From: Vibrio natriegens NBRC 15636 = ATCC 14048 = DSM 759
GTDB lineage: Bacteria; Pseudomonadota; Gammaproteobacteria; Enterobacterales; Vibrionaceae
Length of the DNA: 64,000 bases
Assembly: GCF_035621455.1 (NCBI RefSeq)
Contig: NZ_CP141822.1
Coordinates: 2,976,001 to 3,040,000, forward strand
Direction of reading: 5' to 3'
Part shown: in pieces, positions 10,289 to 24,000 of the stretch
Numbering within the stretch: position 1 is the first letter of the stretch
Layout of the letters: every line of letters begins with the position of its first letter
Program-made: the position numbers and the translations under genes
Notes under the pieces: generated by a model
Told to the model about the DNA's origin: nothing
The model's input: the letters and a program-made list of their open reading frames with translations, nothing else
Databases searched by the model: none

Positions 10289-11416
10289 ATGCTGCTGTTA
10301 TCCATTTATATCTCTATTGCTATCGGCATTTCGTTTATCTGTTCGGTGCTGGAGGCAGTATTACTGAGTATCAGTCCAAGTTACATCGCACAGCTCAACC
10401 AACAAGGGCACCCTGCTGCTGAGCAGCTTTCTAAACTTAAATCAGACATCGACCGCCCGTTAGCCTCGATTCTGACTCTTAACACCATCGCACACACGAT
10501 CGGTGCAGCAACAGCTGGTGCACAAGCTGCCGTGGTATTCGGTAGCGAAGCGCTGGGCATCTTCTCTGCGGTACTGACTTTGGCGATTTTGGTTCTATCT
10601 GAAATCGTACCTAAGACAATTGGTGCAACTTACTGGCGCCAGCTCGCTCCAACCACTGCGGTCGCTTTACGCTGGATGGTATGGGCCTTAACACCATTTG
10701 TCTGGTTCTCTGAGCAAATCACCAAGCGCCTGGCTCGCAACCACGTAGCGCCTAAGATGCGTGATGAGTTATCCGCGATGGCGATTCTTGCTCGTGAAAG
10801 CGGCGAGTTTGCAGAAGGCGAATCAAAAATTCTGAGTAACCTGCTTGGCATTCAAGATGTGCCCGTTACTCAGGTGATGACGCCTCGCCCGGTGGTATTC
10901 CGTGTCAACGCGACTAAGACGATTGACCAGTTTTTAGAGAAACACAAAGATACGCCATTCTCTCGACCTTTGATTTATAGCGAGCAGAAAGACAACATCA
11001 TCGGCTTTGTGCACCGCTTGGAGCTGTTTAAACTGCAACAGTCTGGCAGCGGTCAGAAGAAGCTTGGTGAAGTGATGCGTCCTATTCAGGTAGTTCTGAA
11101 CAATACAGCGCTACCGAGAGTCTTCGACCAAATGATGACTCACCGCCTGCAATTGGCACTTGTGGTTGACGAGTACGGCACTGTACAAGGCTTGGTAACG
11201 CTGGAAGATATCTTCGAGCACCTTGTAGGCGAGGAGATCATCGATGAAGCAGACAAAAGTACAGACATGCAAGAACTGGCGTACCAGCGCTGGGAAAACT
11301 GGAAAGAGAAGTACGGCGTAATTGAAAGCCGAGATGATGACGAAGAAGAGACCCCACTGGAGAATCAGGAAACGAAGCCTGAACCAACCGAGGCAACGAA
11401 GCCAGACTCCAAGTAG
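10289..11416 (+). CDS. CNNM/CorB-type membrane protein with CBS domains
   Basis: 375 residues. A DUF21/CNNM membrane domain occupies ~1-150, with hydrophobic segments near 3-24, 58-80, 86-105 and 123-142. A cytosolic CBS-pair (Bateman) domain follows at ~190-315 (VMTPRPVVFRV, VDEYGTVQGLVTLEDIFEHLVGEE). The family includes magnesium and cobalt transport proteins (CorB, MpfA and human CNNM). The C-terminal CorC_HlyC domain found in many relatives is missing and is replaced by an acidic, Glu/Pro-rich tail (~345-375). Older databases call such proteins haemolysins, with little support. A Mg2+ transport or efflux role is inferred from the family only. Confidence 0.8.
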   Translation: MLLLSIYISIAIGISFICSVLEAVLLSISPSYIAQLNQQGHPAAEQLSKLKSDIDRPLASILTLNTIAHTIGAATAGAQAAVVFGSEALGIFSAVLTLAILVLSEIVPKTIGATYWRQLAPTTAVALRWMVWALTPFVWFSEQITKRLARNHVAPKMRDELSAMAILARESGEFAEGESKILSNLLGIQDVPVTQVMTPRPVVFRVNATKTIDQFLEKHKDTPFSRPLIYSEQKDNIIGFVHRLELFKLQQSGSGQKKLGEVMRPIQVVLNNTALPRVFDQMMTHRLQLALVVDEYGTVQGLVTLEDIFEHLVGEEIIDEADKSTDMQELAYQRWENWKEKYGVIESRDDDEEETPLENQETKPEPTEATKPDSK

Positions 11417-11442
11417 TTTCAATATTTATCGGCATACACAGC

Positions 11443-11470
11443 AAAAAGGCATCCAGTTGGATGCCTTTTT
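11443..11470. terminator. bidirectional terminator between the CNNM gene and yjaG
   Basis: AAAAAGGCATCC, loop AGTT, GGATGCCTTTTT: a perfect 12 bp stem with A-run and T-run, serving both convergent genes. Confidence 0.93.
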
Positions 11471-11489
11471 CATATTCTTCGTAGAGGAG

Positions 11490-12077
11490 TTATAACGCAA
11501 TACCAATATTGCTAACGCCCTCTTCTCGTAGCTCTTCACGCAGATCTTTAATCAAACCGATGTCGCGCTCTGCTGCCTCGCGTAATGGGCGGAAAATCGC
11601 CCACTGAACATCCCATTCTTCACATACAGCTTGGTTTTCTTTTTGATTGTCATTGGTGATTGGCTCGCTCCCTTGAGCTTGCTCAAGATCCGCAACAGTT
11701 TGTACCGACTGTTGGCTCACTTTAATCATTGAGTCAAATAGGTAGTCGCGATCCAACAGACCATGCAGCAGTGTAGACAACGCCTGACACGCGTCCATTG
11801 CTGGGTATACACCGTAAAAATCAAACTCATCGGCACTTGGGAATAACTCTTCTAGTTTTTCTAACTGACGCTCAAAGTTCACTTTCGCGCTCTTAACTGT
11901 CAGAATTTCCCATACACTATCAAGAATCGCTCGGTAAGCGCGCGGTTCCGCAAATTCTGTATTCTCACAAAACATTGCGTAGTTTGGATACATGCGCTCG
12001 CACAGACACGCCATAAAGGTAATTTGTTGCCAAGGTTCTAGTTTTTCCAAACGAACCTGAAGAGGATTCTTAAGCAT
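11490..12077 (-). CDS. yjaG: DUF416 family protein YjaG
   Basis: 195 residues from ATG at 12077; a GTG two codons upstream (12083) is an alternative. It begins MLKNPLQVRLEKLEPWQ and continues with the family block FMACLCERMYPNYAMFCE, characteristic of YjaG (DUF416). No membrane segment or signal peptide is visible, so it should be cytosolic. Its function is not established. The gene keeps its enterobacterial position near hupA and hemE, although endonuclease V (nfi), found here in E. coli, is replaced by two other genes. Confidence 0.88.
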   Translation of the reverse strand: MLKNPLQVRLEKLEPWQQITFMACLCERMYPNYAMFCENTEFAEPRAYRAILDSVWEILTVKSAKVNFERQLEKLEELFPSADEFDFYGVYPAMDACQALSTLLHGLLDRDYLFDSMIKVSQQSVQTVADLEQAQGSEPITNDNQKENQAVCEEWDVQWAIFRPLREAAERDIGLIKDLREELREEGVSNIGIAL

Positions 12078-12143
12078 AGTCACTCAATCATTGAAGAAAA
12101 AAACAGCGAAAGTGTACTTGATTCATCACAGGGAAAAAAGTTA

Positions 12144-13067
12144 ATGCCGCAACCAAATAAGATTTTCCTGCTCTCAGAGCATCAAAGCACCTACCAAACA
12201 TTGTTGGCAGAGAAAAACCTGCCTGGTCTTAGCCTTACGGATAACCCGAATGACGCTCAAATAGTTCTGGCGGATCCACCTCTGCTATCACAAAGGTTAG
12301 ACGAGTTTTCACAACTTGACTGGGTACAATCCACGTTTGCAGGCGTAAACACCTTGATGTCGCCTGAGTTACGTCAGAATTATACTCTCACAAATGTACG
12401 AGGCATCTTTGGCCCGCTCATTGCCGAATATGTGATTGGCTACTGTATTAGCCACTATCGTCACTTTATCCTTTACCACCAGCAGCAACAGAATCGACAG
12501 TGGCAGCCACACCTCTATACTTCTCTGCAAAGTAAAAAGATGGTCATTCTCGGCACTGGCAGCATAGGCAGTTACTTAGCCAAAACGGTTAGAGCCATGG
12601 GAATAGAGGCCATCGGTGTGAATCGCACCGGTATTCCAACCTCAGGAGGGGAATTTAACCAGACTTTTCATATCAATGAACTTACGAGCGCCCTTAAGCA
12701 AGCAGACATCGTCGTCAACACCTTGCCAAGTACACCAGAGACCCTTTACCTGCTTAATAGCGAAACGCTCTGTCATCTAAACCAAGCCATACTGATTAAT
12801 GTCGGACGCGGGGATGTGCTCGAGGACAAGGGACTCTTACTGGCGATTAAAAACCGCTGGATAGAACACGCGATTCTGGATGTTTTTGAGCAAGAACCAC
12901 TTCCCAAGGAGCATCCTTTCTGGAGATTGCCGCAAATTACGCTCACACCGCACATTGCCGCTCTCAGCTTCCCGGAACAAGTGGTGGAGATATTTGCCGA
13001 GAATTACCTAAACTGGCGAGATGGATTCACACTCAACTACCAAGTCGATTTCGATAAAGGATATTAA
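12144..13067 (+). CDS. D-isomer-specific 2-hydroxyacid dehydrogenase, GhrA-like
   Basis: 307 residues. NAD(P)-dependent oxidoreductase fold: a nucleotide-binding loop LGTGSIGS (136-143) and the three catalytic residues of the family, R222 in NVGRGD, E251 in FEQEPLP and H270 in LTPHIAA. R161, close after the second beta strand (GVNRTG), suggests a preference for NADPH, as in glyoxylate/hydroxypyruvate reductases. The likely reaction is reduction of a short 2-oxoacid such as glyoxylate; the substrate cannot be read from the sequence. AGGGAAAA precedes the ATG. The following glycosylase gene starts 7 bp after the stop, so the two are probably cotranscribed. Confidence 0.85.
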   Translation: MPQPNKIFLLSEHQSTYQTLLAEKNLPGLSLTDNPNDAQIVLADPPLLSQRLDEFSQLDWVQSTFAGVNTLMSPELRQNYTLTNVRGIFGPLIAEYVIGYCISHYRHFILYHQQQQNRQWQPHLYTSLQSKKMVILGTGSIGSYLAKTVRAMGIEAIGVNRTGIPTSGGEFNQTFHINELTSALKQADIVVNTLPSTPETLYLLNSETLCHLNQAILINVGRGDVLEDKGLLLAIKNRWIEHAILDVFEQEPLPKEHPFWRLPQITLTPHIAALSFPEQVVEIFAENYLNWRDGFTLNYQVDFDKGY

Positions 13068-13074
13068 TTCGTTC

Positions 13075-13647
13075 ATGTCACTAGACGCACTACTGAAGCA
13101 AGTTAGAGCCTGTCAGCTTTGCGCCAGCGATTTACCGCTAGGCGCAAACCCTGTCGTACAAGCGGCAAAAGAAGCCCGATTACTGATTATTGGTCAGGCT
13201 CCTGGTACTCGGGTCCACAACACATCCATTCCGTGGAATGACCCAAGTGGTGACCGGCTACGTCAGTGGCTAGATATCGATAAAGACACCTTCTACGACC
13301 CGACCAAAGTTGCCATTATTCCAATGGGGTTTTGTTATCCGGGTAAGGGACGATCCGGAGACCTGCCTCCACGTAAGGAATGCGCGCCAGCCTGGCACCA
13401 AAAGCTACTGCAACAACTGCCAAATATCGAACTGACATTACTCATCGGCCAATATTCACAGAACTACTACCTGACTAATAAACCCAAAACACTGACCGAA
13501 ACGGTTCAACATTGGCAAGACTGGGAACCGGACTTTATCCCTCTACCTCACCCTTCACCACGCAATACGTTATGGCTTAAAAAGAACCCATGGTTTGAGG
13601 CAAACGTCGTCCCTTACCTACAAAGTCGCATTCATTCGATGCTTTAG
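13075..13647 (+). CDS. uracil-DNA glycosylase superfamily protein with Fe-S cysteine pattern
   Basis: 190 residues from the ATG at 13075; an in-frame ATG at 13021 overlaps the upstream gene and is less likely. Motif I is GQAPGTRVHNTSIPW (40-54) and motif II HPSPRN (159-164), placing it in the UDG superfamily (COG1573-like). Four cysteines, C13, C16, C87 and C103, have almost exactly the spacing of the [4Fe-4S] ligands in family 4 UDGs (14, 17, 86, 102 in the Thermotoga enzyme). The residues after GQAPG differ from the usual family 4 GEAPG..ED pattern, so uracil excision should not be assumed. It is translated right behind the dehydrogenase gene. Confidence 0.8.
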   Translation: MSLDALLKQVRACQLCASDLPLGANPVVQAAKEARLLIIGQAPGTRVHNTSIPWNDPSGDRLRQWLDIDKDTFYDPTKVAIIPMGFCYPGKGRSGDLPPRKECAPAWHQKLLQQLPNIELTLLIGQYSQNYYLTNKPKTLTETVQHWQDWEPDFIPLPHPSPRNTLWLKKNPWFEANVVPYLQSRIHSML

Positions 13648-13818
13648 GTTACCTATGTTCTAAATACTGCCTCACCTGTACAGAGTAAAAAGACACAAGC
13701 AGACCAATAACATAAACAATTGTTTTAATTAAAAATAAAACATTATGCTTAGATTGTTGAGTAATTAGATCATAGTAGGCCAAATACTATAAGAGCTGTA
13801 CATCGGTAAATTTCAGGC

Positions 13819-13847
13819 AAAAAAATACCGGCAATAGATGCCGGTAT
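13819..13847 (-). terminator. rho-independent terminator of hemE
   Basis: On the minus strand ATACCGGC, loop of 7 nt, GCCGGTAT, then seven T. The 170 bp between the glycosylase stop and this hairpin show nothing recognisable. Confidence 0.9.
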
Positions 13848-13866
13848 AGATTTCAAAAAATAGAGA

Positions 13867-14934
13867 TTATTTGTGGTACGGCTTAGATAACTCGTGTACC
13901 GCGTCCACAAATACGCCTGCGTTTTCTGGCGGAACATCTAGGTGAATGCCGTGACCAAGGTTAAACACATGGCCTGTGCCCGCATCGCCAAAACCTTCCA
14001 GGATGTCAGCAACTTCTTCACGGATACGCTCAGGTGATGCGTAAAGCATTGATGGGTCCATATTGCCTTGCAATGCGACTTTGTCACCGATGCGTGCTTT
14101 CGCGTCTGCGATGTTAATCGTCCAGTCCAGGCCAACTGCATCACAGCCTGTTGCTGCGATTTGCTCTAGCCACATGCCACCATTCTTAGTGAATAGCGTT
14201 ACTGGTACGCGACGACCGTCGTTTTCACGAATCAGGCCATCAACGATCTTGTGCATGTATTGCAGTGAGAACAAGTTGTAGTCACGAGGAGTCAGTACAC
14301 CGCCCCATGTATCAAATACCATCACCGATTGCGCACCCGCTTTGATTTGTGCATTCAGGTATTCAATGACGCTGTCAGCAAGCTTATCAAGCAATAGATG
14401 CAGTGTTTGTGGCTCTGCGTACATCATCTTCTTGATCTTAGTGAACGCTTTTGAGCTACTACCCTCAACCATGTAAGTCGCGAGTGTCCATGGGCTGCCC
14501 GAGAAACCAATCAGTGGCACTTCACCCTTTAGGTCTTTACGGATCTGACGCACTGCGTTCATCACGTATTGCAGCTCACCTTCTGGATCTGGAAGACCAA
14601 TTTTTTCCACGTCTGCTTTGCAAGTGATTGGGTTATCAAACACCGGGCCTTCACCCGCAGCAAAGCGCAGACCAAGTCCCATTGCATCAGGGATCGTCAG
14701 GATATCTGAGAACAAGATTGCTGCATCAAGAGGAAAACGGCGTAGAGGTTGAAGCGTTACTTCAGACGCCAGCTCCGCATTTTTACACAAAGACATGAAA
14801 TCGCCCGCTTGTGCACGTGTTGCTTTGTATTCTGGTAGGTAACGACCTGCCTGACGCATCATCCATACTGGCGTGTAATCTACAGGCTCTTTTAGTAGTG
14901 CACGTAGATAACGATCATTTTTTAATTCAGTCAT
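13867..14934 (-). CDS. hemE: uroporphyrinogen decarboxylase HemE
   Basis: 355 residues, the standard length. It removes four carboxyl groups from uroporphyrinogen III to give coproporphyrinogen III in haem synthesis (cytosol). The N-terminal signature [15 protein letters not shown] (22-36) has the substrate-binding arginines. The second signature [16 protein letters not shown] lies near 145-160, and the C-terminal HVFNLGHGI holds the late conserved histidine. It is adjacent to nudC as in enterobacteria, but separated by ~250 bp that appears to encode a plus-strand small RNA. Confidence 0.97.
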   Translation of the reverse strand: MTELKNDRYLRALLKEPVDYTPVWMMRQAGRYLPEYKATRAQAGDFMSLCKNAELASEVTLQPLRRFPLDAAILFSDILTIPDAMGLGLRFAAGEGPVFDNPITCKADVEKIGLPDPEGELQYVMNAVRQIRKDLKGEVPLIGFSGSPWTLATYMVEGSSSKAFTKIKKMMYAEPQTLHLLLDKLADSVIEYLNAQIKAGAQSVMVFDTWGGVLTPRDYNLFSLQYMHKIVDGLIRENDGRRVPVTLFTKNGGMWLEQIAATGCDAVGLDWTINIADAKARIGDKVALQGNMDPSMLYASPERIREEVADILEGFGDAGTGHVFNLGHGIHLDVPPENAGVFVDAVHELSKPYHK

Positions 14935-15053
14935 TCCGTAATTCCAATTGTTAGGCTTTCTTTGAAAGGGGGTATTCTATCACTGATTTGAAGCCAATAG
15001 CTGTGTGCTTTGCAACCTGGATCATGTTATCAACTTTTAAATCAATGCTTAAT

Positions 15054-15082
15054 TTGCACCCAATCCGTATCAGTGTTAAAAA
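15054..15082 (+). promoter_or_regulatory. candidate promoter of the hemE-nudC intergenic RNA
   Basis: TTGCAC (15054-15059), 17 bp spacer, TAAAAA (15077-15082). The -35 is good and the -10 mediocre. It would start a transcript near 15088 that ends at the strong terminator 15159-15183. Confidence 0.4.
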
Positions 15083-15087
15083 TTTGT

Positions 15088-15183
15088 TCGCTAGCGAAAA
15101 CTACAATTATAAACTGAGTACCCAGTACTCGGCATCTCATAACGACATCTTACTTACCCCCTCCCTCTCGGAGGGTTTTTTTT
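15088..15183 (+). ncRNA. candidate small regulatory RNA (about 96 nt)
   Basis: A strong rho-independent terminator points along the plus strand, yet both flanking genes, hemE and nudC, are on the minus strand and no plausible plus-strand coding gene lies between them. The inferred RNA would contain a palindrome TTCGCTAGCGAA (15087-15098), a perfect hairpin GAGTAC-CCA-GTACTC (15116-15130), a single-stranded A/C/U-rich linker with CUUACUUACCCC, and the terminator with eight U. Hairpin, linker and U-rich terminator are the usual plan of Hfq-dependent sRNAs. I do not recognise it as a named RNA (not Qrr, RyhB, Spot 42 or GlmZ-like). The start point is inferred. Confidence 0.5.
15159..15183 (+). 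terminator. orphan plus-strand terminator
   Basis: CCCTCC, loop CTCTC, GGAGGG, then eight T (15176-15183). Read on the minus strand, the hairpin is followed by GGTAAG and no T-run, so it cannot serve nudC, whose stop codon is only 3 bp away. Confidence 0.85.
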
Positions 15184-15185
15184 AT

Positions 15186-15980
15186 CTATTTTCCCAGGTG
15201 ATTAGCTTTAATATCTTGCAGAGTTTGTTCTATTAACGCTCGAGCAATCGTGCCTTTTGGAGCGACATCTGGCATGTCATCAGCATTAAACCACTGAGCA
15301 TCTGATAATTCCGTATAATCGGGGCTTAATTCCCCAGACTCATAGTCGGCCAGAAATGCCATCATCATGCTGGATGGAAACGCCCAAGGTTGGCTACCGA
15401 AGTAACGAATATTTTTTACGTATACACCGGTTTCTTCATGTATTTCGCGCGCAACACACTCTTCTAGCGTCTCTCCGACCTCCAGAAAGCCCGCTATGAC
15501 GGTATACATACCATTTCGATGTCTTGGGTGCTGCGCTAATAAAATCTGCTTATCTTTACGTACAGCGACGATAATGCATGGGAAGATGCGTGGGTAGTGT
15601 AGCGTTCTGCACTCGCCACATTGCATTGCGAGCTGATTATTATTGATGAAGTTCCTACCACCACATTGAGGACAAAAACGCAGACTTTGCGTCATGTGTC
15701 CATACTGAATAGCCTTACTTAGCAGCAAAAAGAGCGCCTCAGGGAAATGCAGGCAATCTCGCAATGAAGTCATCGGTAAGTCTTGCTCAAGATCGGCCAG
15801 GTTTATCCACATAACCGGATGTTGTTGATACTCACCAATTTTTCTTGCACTCGCCTCCGGCAATGCGAACTGTTCCGCAGAACCAAAAGGAACAGCACCA
15901 TCCACCAGCCAAATTTCACTTCCTGAAACAACACACCAATGCGCATTTTCTACGCGGTTAACATCACCTTTTCTTAACAT
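15186..15980 (-). CDS. nudC: NAD(H) pyrophosphatase / NAD-RNA decapping enzyme NudC
   Basis: 264 residues from ATG 15980, chosen because AGGGAGGGTGTC stands right before it; a frame extension to 16022 has no such site. A zinc ribbon (C103, C106, C121, C124) is followed by the Nudix box [16 protein letters not shown] (164-186). The NudC signature SQPW is present at 196-199, though the following residues are AFP rather than the common PFP. The enzyme cleaves NAD(H) to NMN(H) and AMP and removes the NAD cap from RNA 5' ends. It is divergent from rsd. Confidence 0.95.
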   Translation of the reverse strand: MLRKGDVNRVENAHWCVVSGSEIWLVDGAVPFGSAEQFALPEASARKIGEYQQHPVMWINLADLEQDLPMTSLRDCLHFPEALFLLLSKAIQYGHMTQSLRFCPQCGGRNFINNNQLAMQCGECRTLHYPRIFPCIIVAVRKDKQILLAQHPRHRNGMYTVIAGFLEVGETLEECVAREIHEETGVYVKNIRYFGSQPWAFPSSMMMAFLADYESGELSPDYTELSDAQWFNADDMPDVAPKGTIARALIEQTLQDIKANHLGK

Positions 15981-16164
15981 GACACCCTCCCTTTGCTTGA
16001 AGTTCAACCATTTTACTGGCAATCTAATTTCATACTAGAGTTTATCGTTAGGTAAATATGAAACTATAAATTTTAGTAAGGACAAGAGTTTGTAATAACT
16101 TTACTAACTTTGCTATGCAAAGGATACGTTTGCCAAATGGCGAACCGATCATGAGGGCATGGTC

Positions 16165-16650
16165 ATGCTAAAAAAATTCAAACAAACACAAGACCAGTGG
16201 GGTGGCTCCAGTGATGTCATTGATCATTGGTTAGAAACGAGACAATCGCTGATCGTTGAATACTGTAAGCTTGCAGCGCTGCAACCTTGTTCGAAAGCTA
16301 ACGTGATTGAACTTCCTACCCCTTCCGAGCTGCAAAACTTCTGCCAACACCTGGTCGACTATATCTCTGAAGGCCATTTCAAAATTTACGATATGGTCAT
16401 GGATCGCTGGAAATCGACTGGTTTTATCGTGACAGACGAAATCAATCAGACGTACGGAAAAATCGTCATTACGACTGAGCCACTGCTGAACTTTAACGAT
16501 AAATACTCTGAAGTAACAGAAGACGACGAGTTACCAGACTTTAACTCGGATATGTCCCTGGTAGGAGAGATTCTTGAGACTCGTTTCGAAGTAGAAGATC
16601 ACTTAATTCAACAGATCTCTGATAGTTTAGCAATGCCACCAGGGGCTTAA
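16165..16650 (+). CDS. rsd: regulator of sigma-70, Rsd
   Basis: 161 residues from ATG 16165, which has GAGGG at a 7-nt distance; an ATG two codons upstream is too close to that site. Rsd (Rsd/AlgQ family) is an all-helical cytosolic protein that binds region 4 of sigma-70 and lowers its activity in stationary phase. The N-terminus MLKKFKQTQDQWGGSSDVIDHWLETRQ and the motif FCQHLVDYISEGHFKIYD are typical of the family. It is next to nudC, as in E. coli, and convergent with rpoC; the thiCEFSGH operon that separates rsd from rpoC in E. coli is absent. Confidence 0.93.
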   Translation: MLKKFKQTQDQWGGSSDVIDHWLETRQSLIVEYCKLAALQPCSKANVIELPTPSELQNFCQHLVDYISEGHFKIYDMVMDRWKSTGFIVTDEINQTYGKIVITTEPLLNFNDKYSEVTEDDELPDFNSDMSLVGEILETRFEVEDHLIQQISDSLAMPPGA

Positions 16651-16686
16651 ACGAACTCTGGCTAATCTATAGCAGCTATTGAAATG

Positions 16687-16718
16687 AAGGGTTGATGTGA
16701 AAGCATCAATCCTTTTTT
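16687..16718 (+). terminator. rho-independent terminator of rsd
   Basis: AAGGGTTGATG, loop TGAAAG, CATCAATCCTT with a further run to six T. It lies 36 bp after the rsd stop. Confidence 0.88.
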
Positions 16719-16741
16719 GTTTAGGACGGTACATAAATATT

Positions 16742-16769
16742 AAAAAAGGCACCCGAGGGTGCCTTTTTT
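16742..16769. terminator. bidirectional terminator of the rpoBC operon
   Basis: AAAAAAGGCACC, loop CGAG, GGTGCCTTTTTT. It is the end of the long ribosomal protein/RNA polymerase transcript coming from the right, and a second barrier for rsd transcripts. Confidence 0.93.
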
Positions 16770-16796
16770 CGCTCTTAACGATGACTCGTCAGAGGC

Positions 16797-20999
<4,203 letters not shown>

Positions 21000-21021
21000 A
21001 ATCAGCTCCTGTAAGGAGTTA

Positions 21022-21082
21022 AAAGCAGCCAGCCAAGCGCTAGCTGCTTTCTACCAGATAATCACTTTTCTCAAATGAGAAA
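21022..21082 (-). other. paired hairpins in the rpoB-rpoC gap
   Basis: The 87 bp between rpoB and rpoC contain TTTCTCA/TGAGAAA (21067-21082) just past the rpoB stop and AAAGCAGC/GCTGCTTT (21022-21050, 13 nt loop), the latter followed by TTTT on the minus strand. They could be mRNA processing sites or a weak terminator between the two subunit genes. No gene is present here. Confidence 0.5.
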
Positions 21083-21086
21083 GGGA

Positions 21087-24000
21087 TTACTCTTCGTCTT
21101 CTAGCTCGATGTTGATACCTAGCGAGCGAATCTCTTTCAACAATACGTTGAACGATTCTGGCATACCAGGTTCCATGCTGTGGCTTCCGTCTACGATGTT
21201 CTTGTACATCTTAGTACGGCCGTTAACGTCATCCGACTTAACGGTTAGCATTTCTTGTAGAGTGTAAGCAGCACCGTATGCTTCTAGTGCCCATACTTCC
21301 ATCTCACCGAAACGCTGACCACCGAACTGAGCTTTACCACCAAGTGGTTGCTGAGTTACTAGGCTGTACGAACCAGTTGAACGAGCGTGCATCTTGTCAT
21401 CAACAAGGTGGTTCAGTTTCAGCATGTACATGTAACCAACAGTTACAGGACGCTCAAACGCATCACCTGTGCGACCATCAAACAGCGTTAGCTGACCAGA
21501 TGTTGGTAGGTCTGCTAGTTTTAGAAGCTCTTTGATTAGATGCTCAGAAGCACCGTCAAATACTGGCGTCGCGATTGGTAGACCGCCACGCAGGTTCTTG
21601 ATCAGTGTACGAACTTCATCATCAGACAGAGAAGCAACGTCTACTTTCTGGCGAGTCTCACCTAGATCGTAAACTTTTTGTAGGAACTCGCGGAATTTCG
21701 CTAGTTCTTGCTGCTCTTTAACCATCTGGTTGATCTTGTCACCGATACCTTTCGCTGCCAGACCTAAGTGAACTTCTAGGATCTGACCGATGTTCATACG
21801 CGAAGGTACACCCAGTGGGTTAAGTACGATGTCTACAGGCTGACCTTTTTCATCGTATGGCATGTCTTCAACAGGGTTGATCTTAGAGATTACACCCTTG
21901 TTACCGTGACGACCGGCCATCTTATCACCAGGCTGGATACGACGTTTAACCGCTAGGTAAACCTTAACGATCTTCAGTACGCCAGGTGCTAGATCATCAC
22001 CTTGAGTGATCTTACGACGCTTAGTTTCGAACTTCTTATCGAAGTCAGCTTTTAGCTCGTCCCACTGCTCAGCAAGTTGCTCTAGCTGAGTTTGTAGTGC
22101 GTCATCTTCCAGCGTTAGCTCTAGCCACTTCTTACGTTCAGTAGACTCTAGTTTCGCTTCAGAGTAACCGCCTTCAATCAGAACAGCTTTAACACGGTTT
22201 AGAAGGCCACCCTCAAGAATCTGGAATTCTTCAGTTAGGTCTTTCTTCGCTTCTTTAAGCTGCATCTGTTCGATTTCAAGCGCACGCTTGTCTTTCTCTA
22301 CGCCATCGCGAGTGAAGACTTGAACGTCGATGATCGTACCTGATACAGAGTTCGGTACACGTAGTGACGTATCTTTAACATCAGATGCTTTTTCACCGAA
22401 GATCGCACGTAGTAGCTTCTCTTCAGGAGTCAGCTGAGTTTCACCTTTAGGTGTTACTTTACCAACCAGGATGTCGCCACCCTTAACTTCAGCACCAATG
22501 TAAACGATACCTGACTCGTCTAGTTTAGACAGAGCAGATTCACCTACGTTTGGAATATCCGCTGTGATCTCTTCAGAGCCCAGCTTAGTATCACGTGCCA
22601 CACAAGTCAGTTCTTGAATGTGGATTGTCGTGAAGCGGTCTTCTTGAACTACGCGCTCAGATACTAAGATCGAGTCTTCGAAGTTGTAACCGTTCCAAGG
22701 CATGAACGCGATACGCATGTTTTGACCAAGCGCTAGCTCACCAAGGTCTGTTGAAGGACCATCAGCAAGTACGTCGCCGCGTGATACAGGTTCACCTGGC
22801 ATCACACATGGGCGCTGGTTAATACATGTGTTCTGGTTAGAACGTGTGTATTTAGTCAGGTTGTAGATGTCGATACCAGCTTCGCCTGGTACTAGCTCTT
22901 CTTCGTTCACTTTAACAACGATACGAGAAGCATCTACTGACTGGATTACACCACCACGTTTCGCAACTGCAGTTACACCTGAGTCAACGGCTACGTTACG
23001 TTCAATACCAGTACCAACAAGCGGTTTGTCAGCTTTCAGTGTTGGAACTGCCTGACGTTGCATGTTCGCACCCATCAATGCACGGTTCGCATCATCGTGT
23101 TCTAGGAACGGGATAAGCGATGCAGCGATAGATACAACCTGGTTTGTCGCAACGTCCATGTACTGAGCGTGCTCACGAGGGTGTAGACCAGATTCACCTT
23201 TCTGACGAGCTGTGATCAGCTCATCTGCAAACGTACCTTCTTCAGTCAACGCAGCGTTAGCCTGTGCGATAACGAATTGGCCTTCTTCGATTGCAGATAG
23301 GTAATCTACTTCGTCTGTAACAACGCCATCTACAACGCGACGGTATGGAGTCTCTAGGAAACCGTACTCGTTACAACGCGCAAACGCAGATAGAGAGTTG
23401 ATCAGACCGATGTTTGGACCTTCAGGCGTTTCGATAGGACATAGACGACCGTAGTGAGTTACGTGTACGTCACGTACTTCGAAGCCAGCACGTTCACGAG
23501 TCAGACCGCCAGGACCCAATGCAGAAATACGACGCTTGTGCGTTACTTCTGATAACGGGTTGTTTTGGTCCATGAACTGTGAAAGCTGTGAAGAGCCAAA
23601 GAATTCTTTAACTGCTGCAGAAATTGGCTTCGCGTTGATCAGGTCTTGAGGCATAACAGCATCAAGATCGCCTAGGCTTAGACGCTCTTTAACTGCACGC
23701 TCAACACGTACTAGACCTACACGGAACTGGTTCTCAGCCATTTCGCCTACAGAACGGATACGACGGTTGCCTAGGTGGTCGATATCGTCCACTTCGCCTT
23801 TACCGTTACGGATCGCGATAAGCTTCTTCATCACTTCGACGATATCAGTTTCGTCTAGTGTGCCTTGCTCTTGAGCATCTTCACGACCGATAGAGCTGTT
23901 GAACTTCATACGACCAACAGTCGATAGATCGTAACGCTCTTCAGAGAAGAATAGGCTTTCGAATAGTGCTTCTGCAGCTTCTTTTGTTGGCGGCTCACCA

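Noticed and set aside
14988..15236. 82-residue plus-strand frame between hemE and nudC
   Set aside because: It runs through the terminator into the nudC coding end, has no ribosome site, and shows no domain. A noncoding RNA is the better explanation of the terminator.
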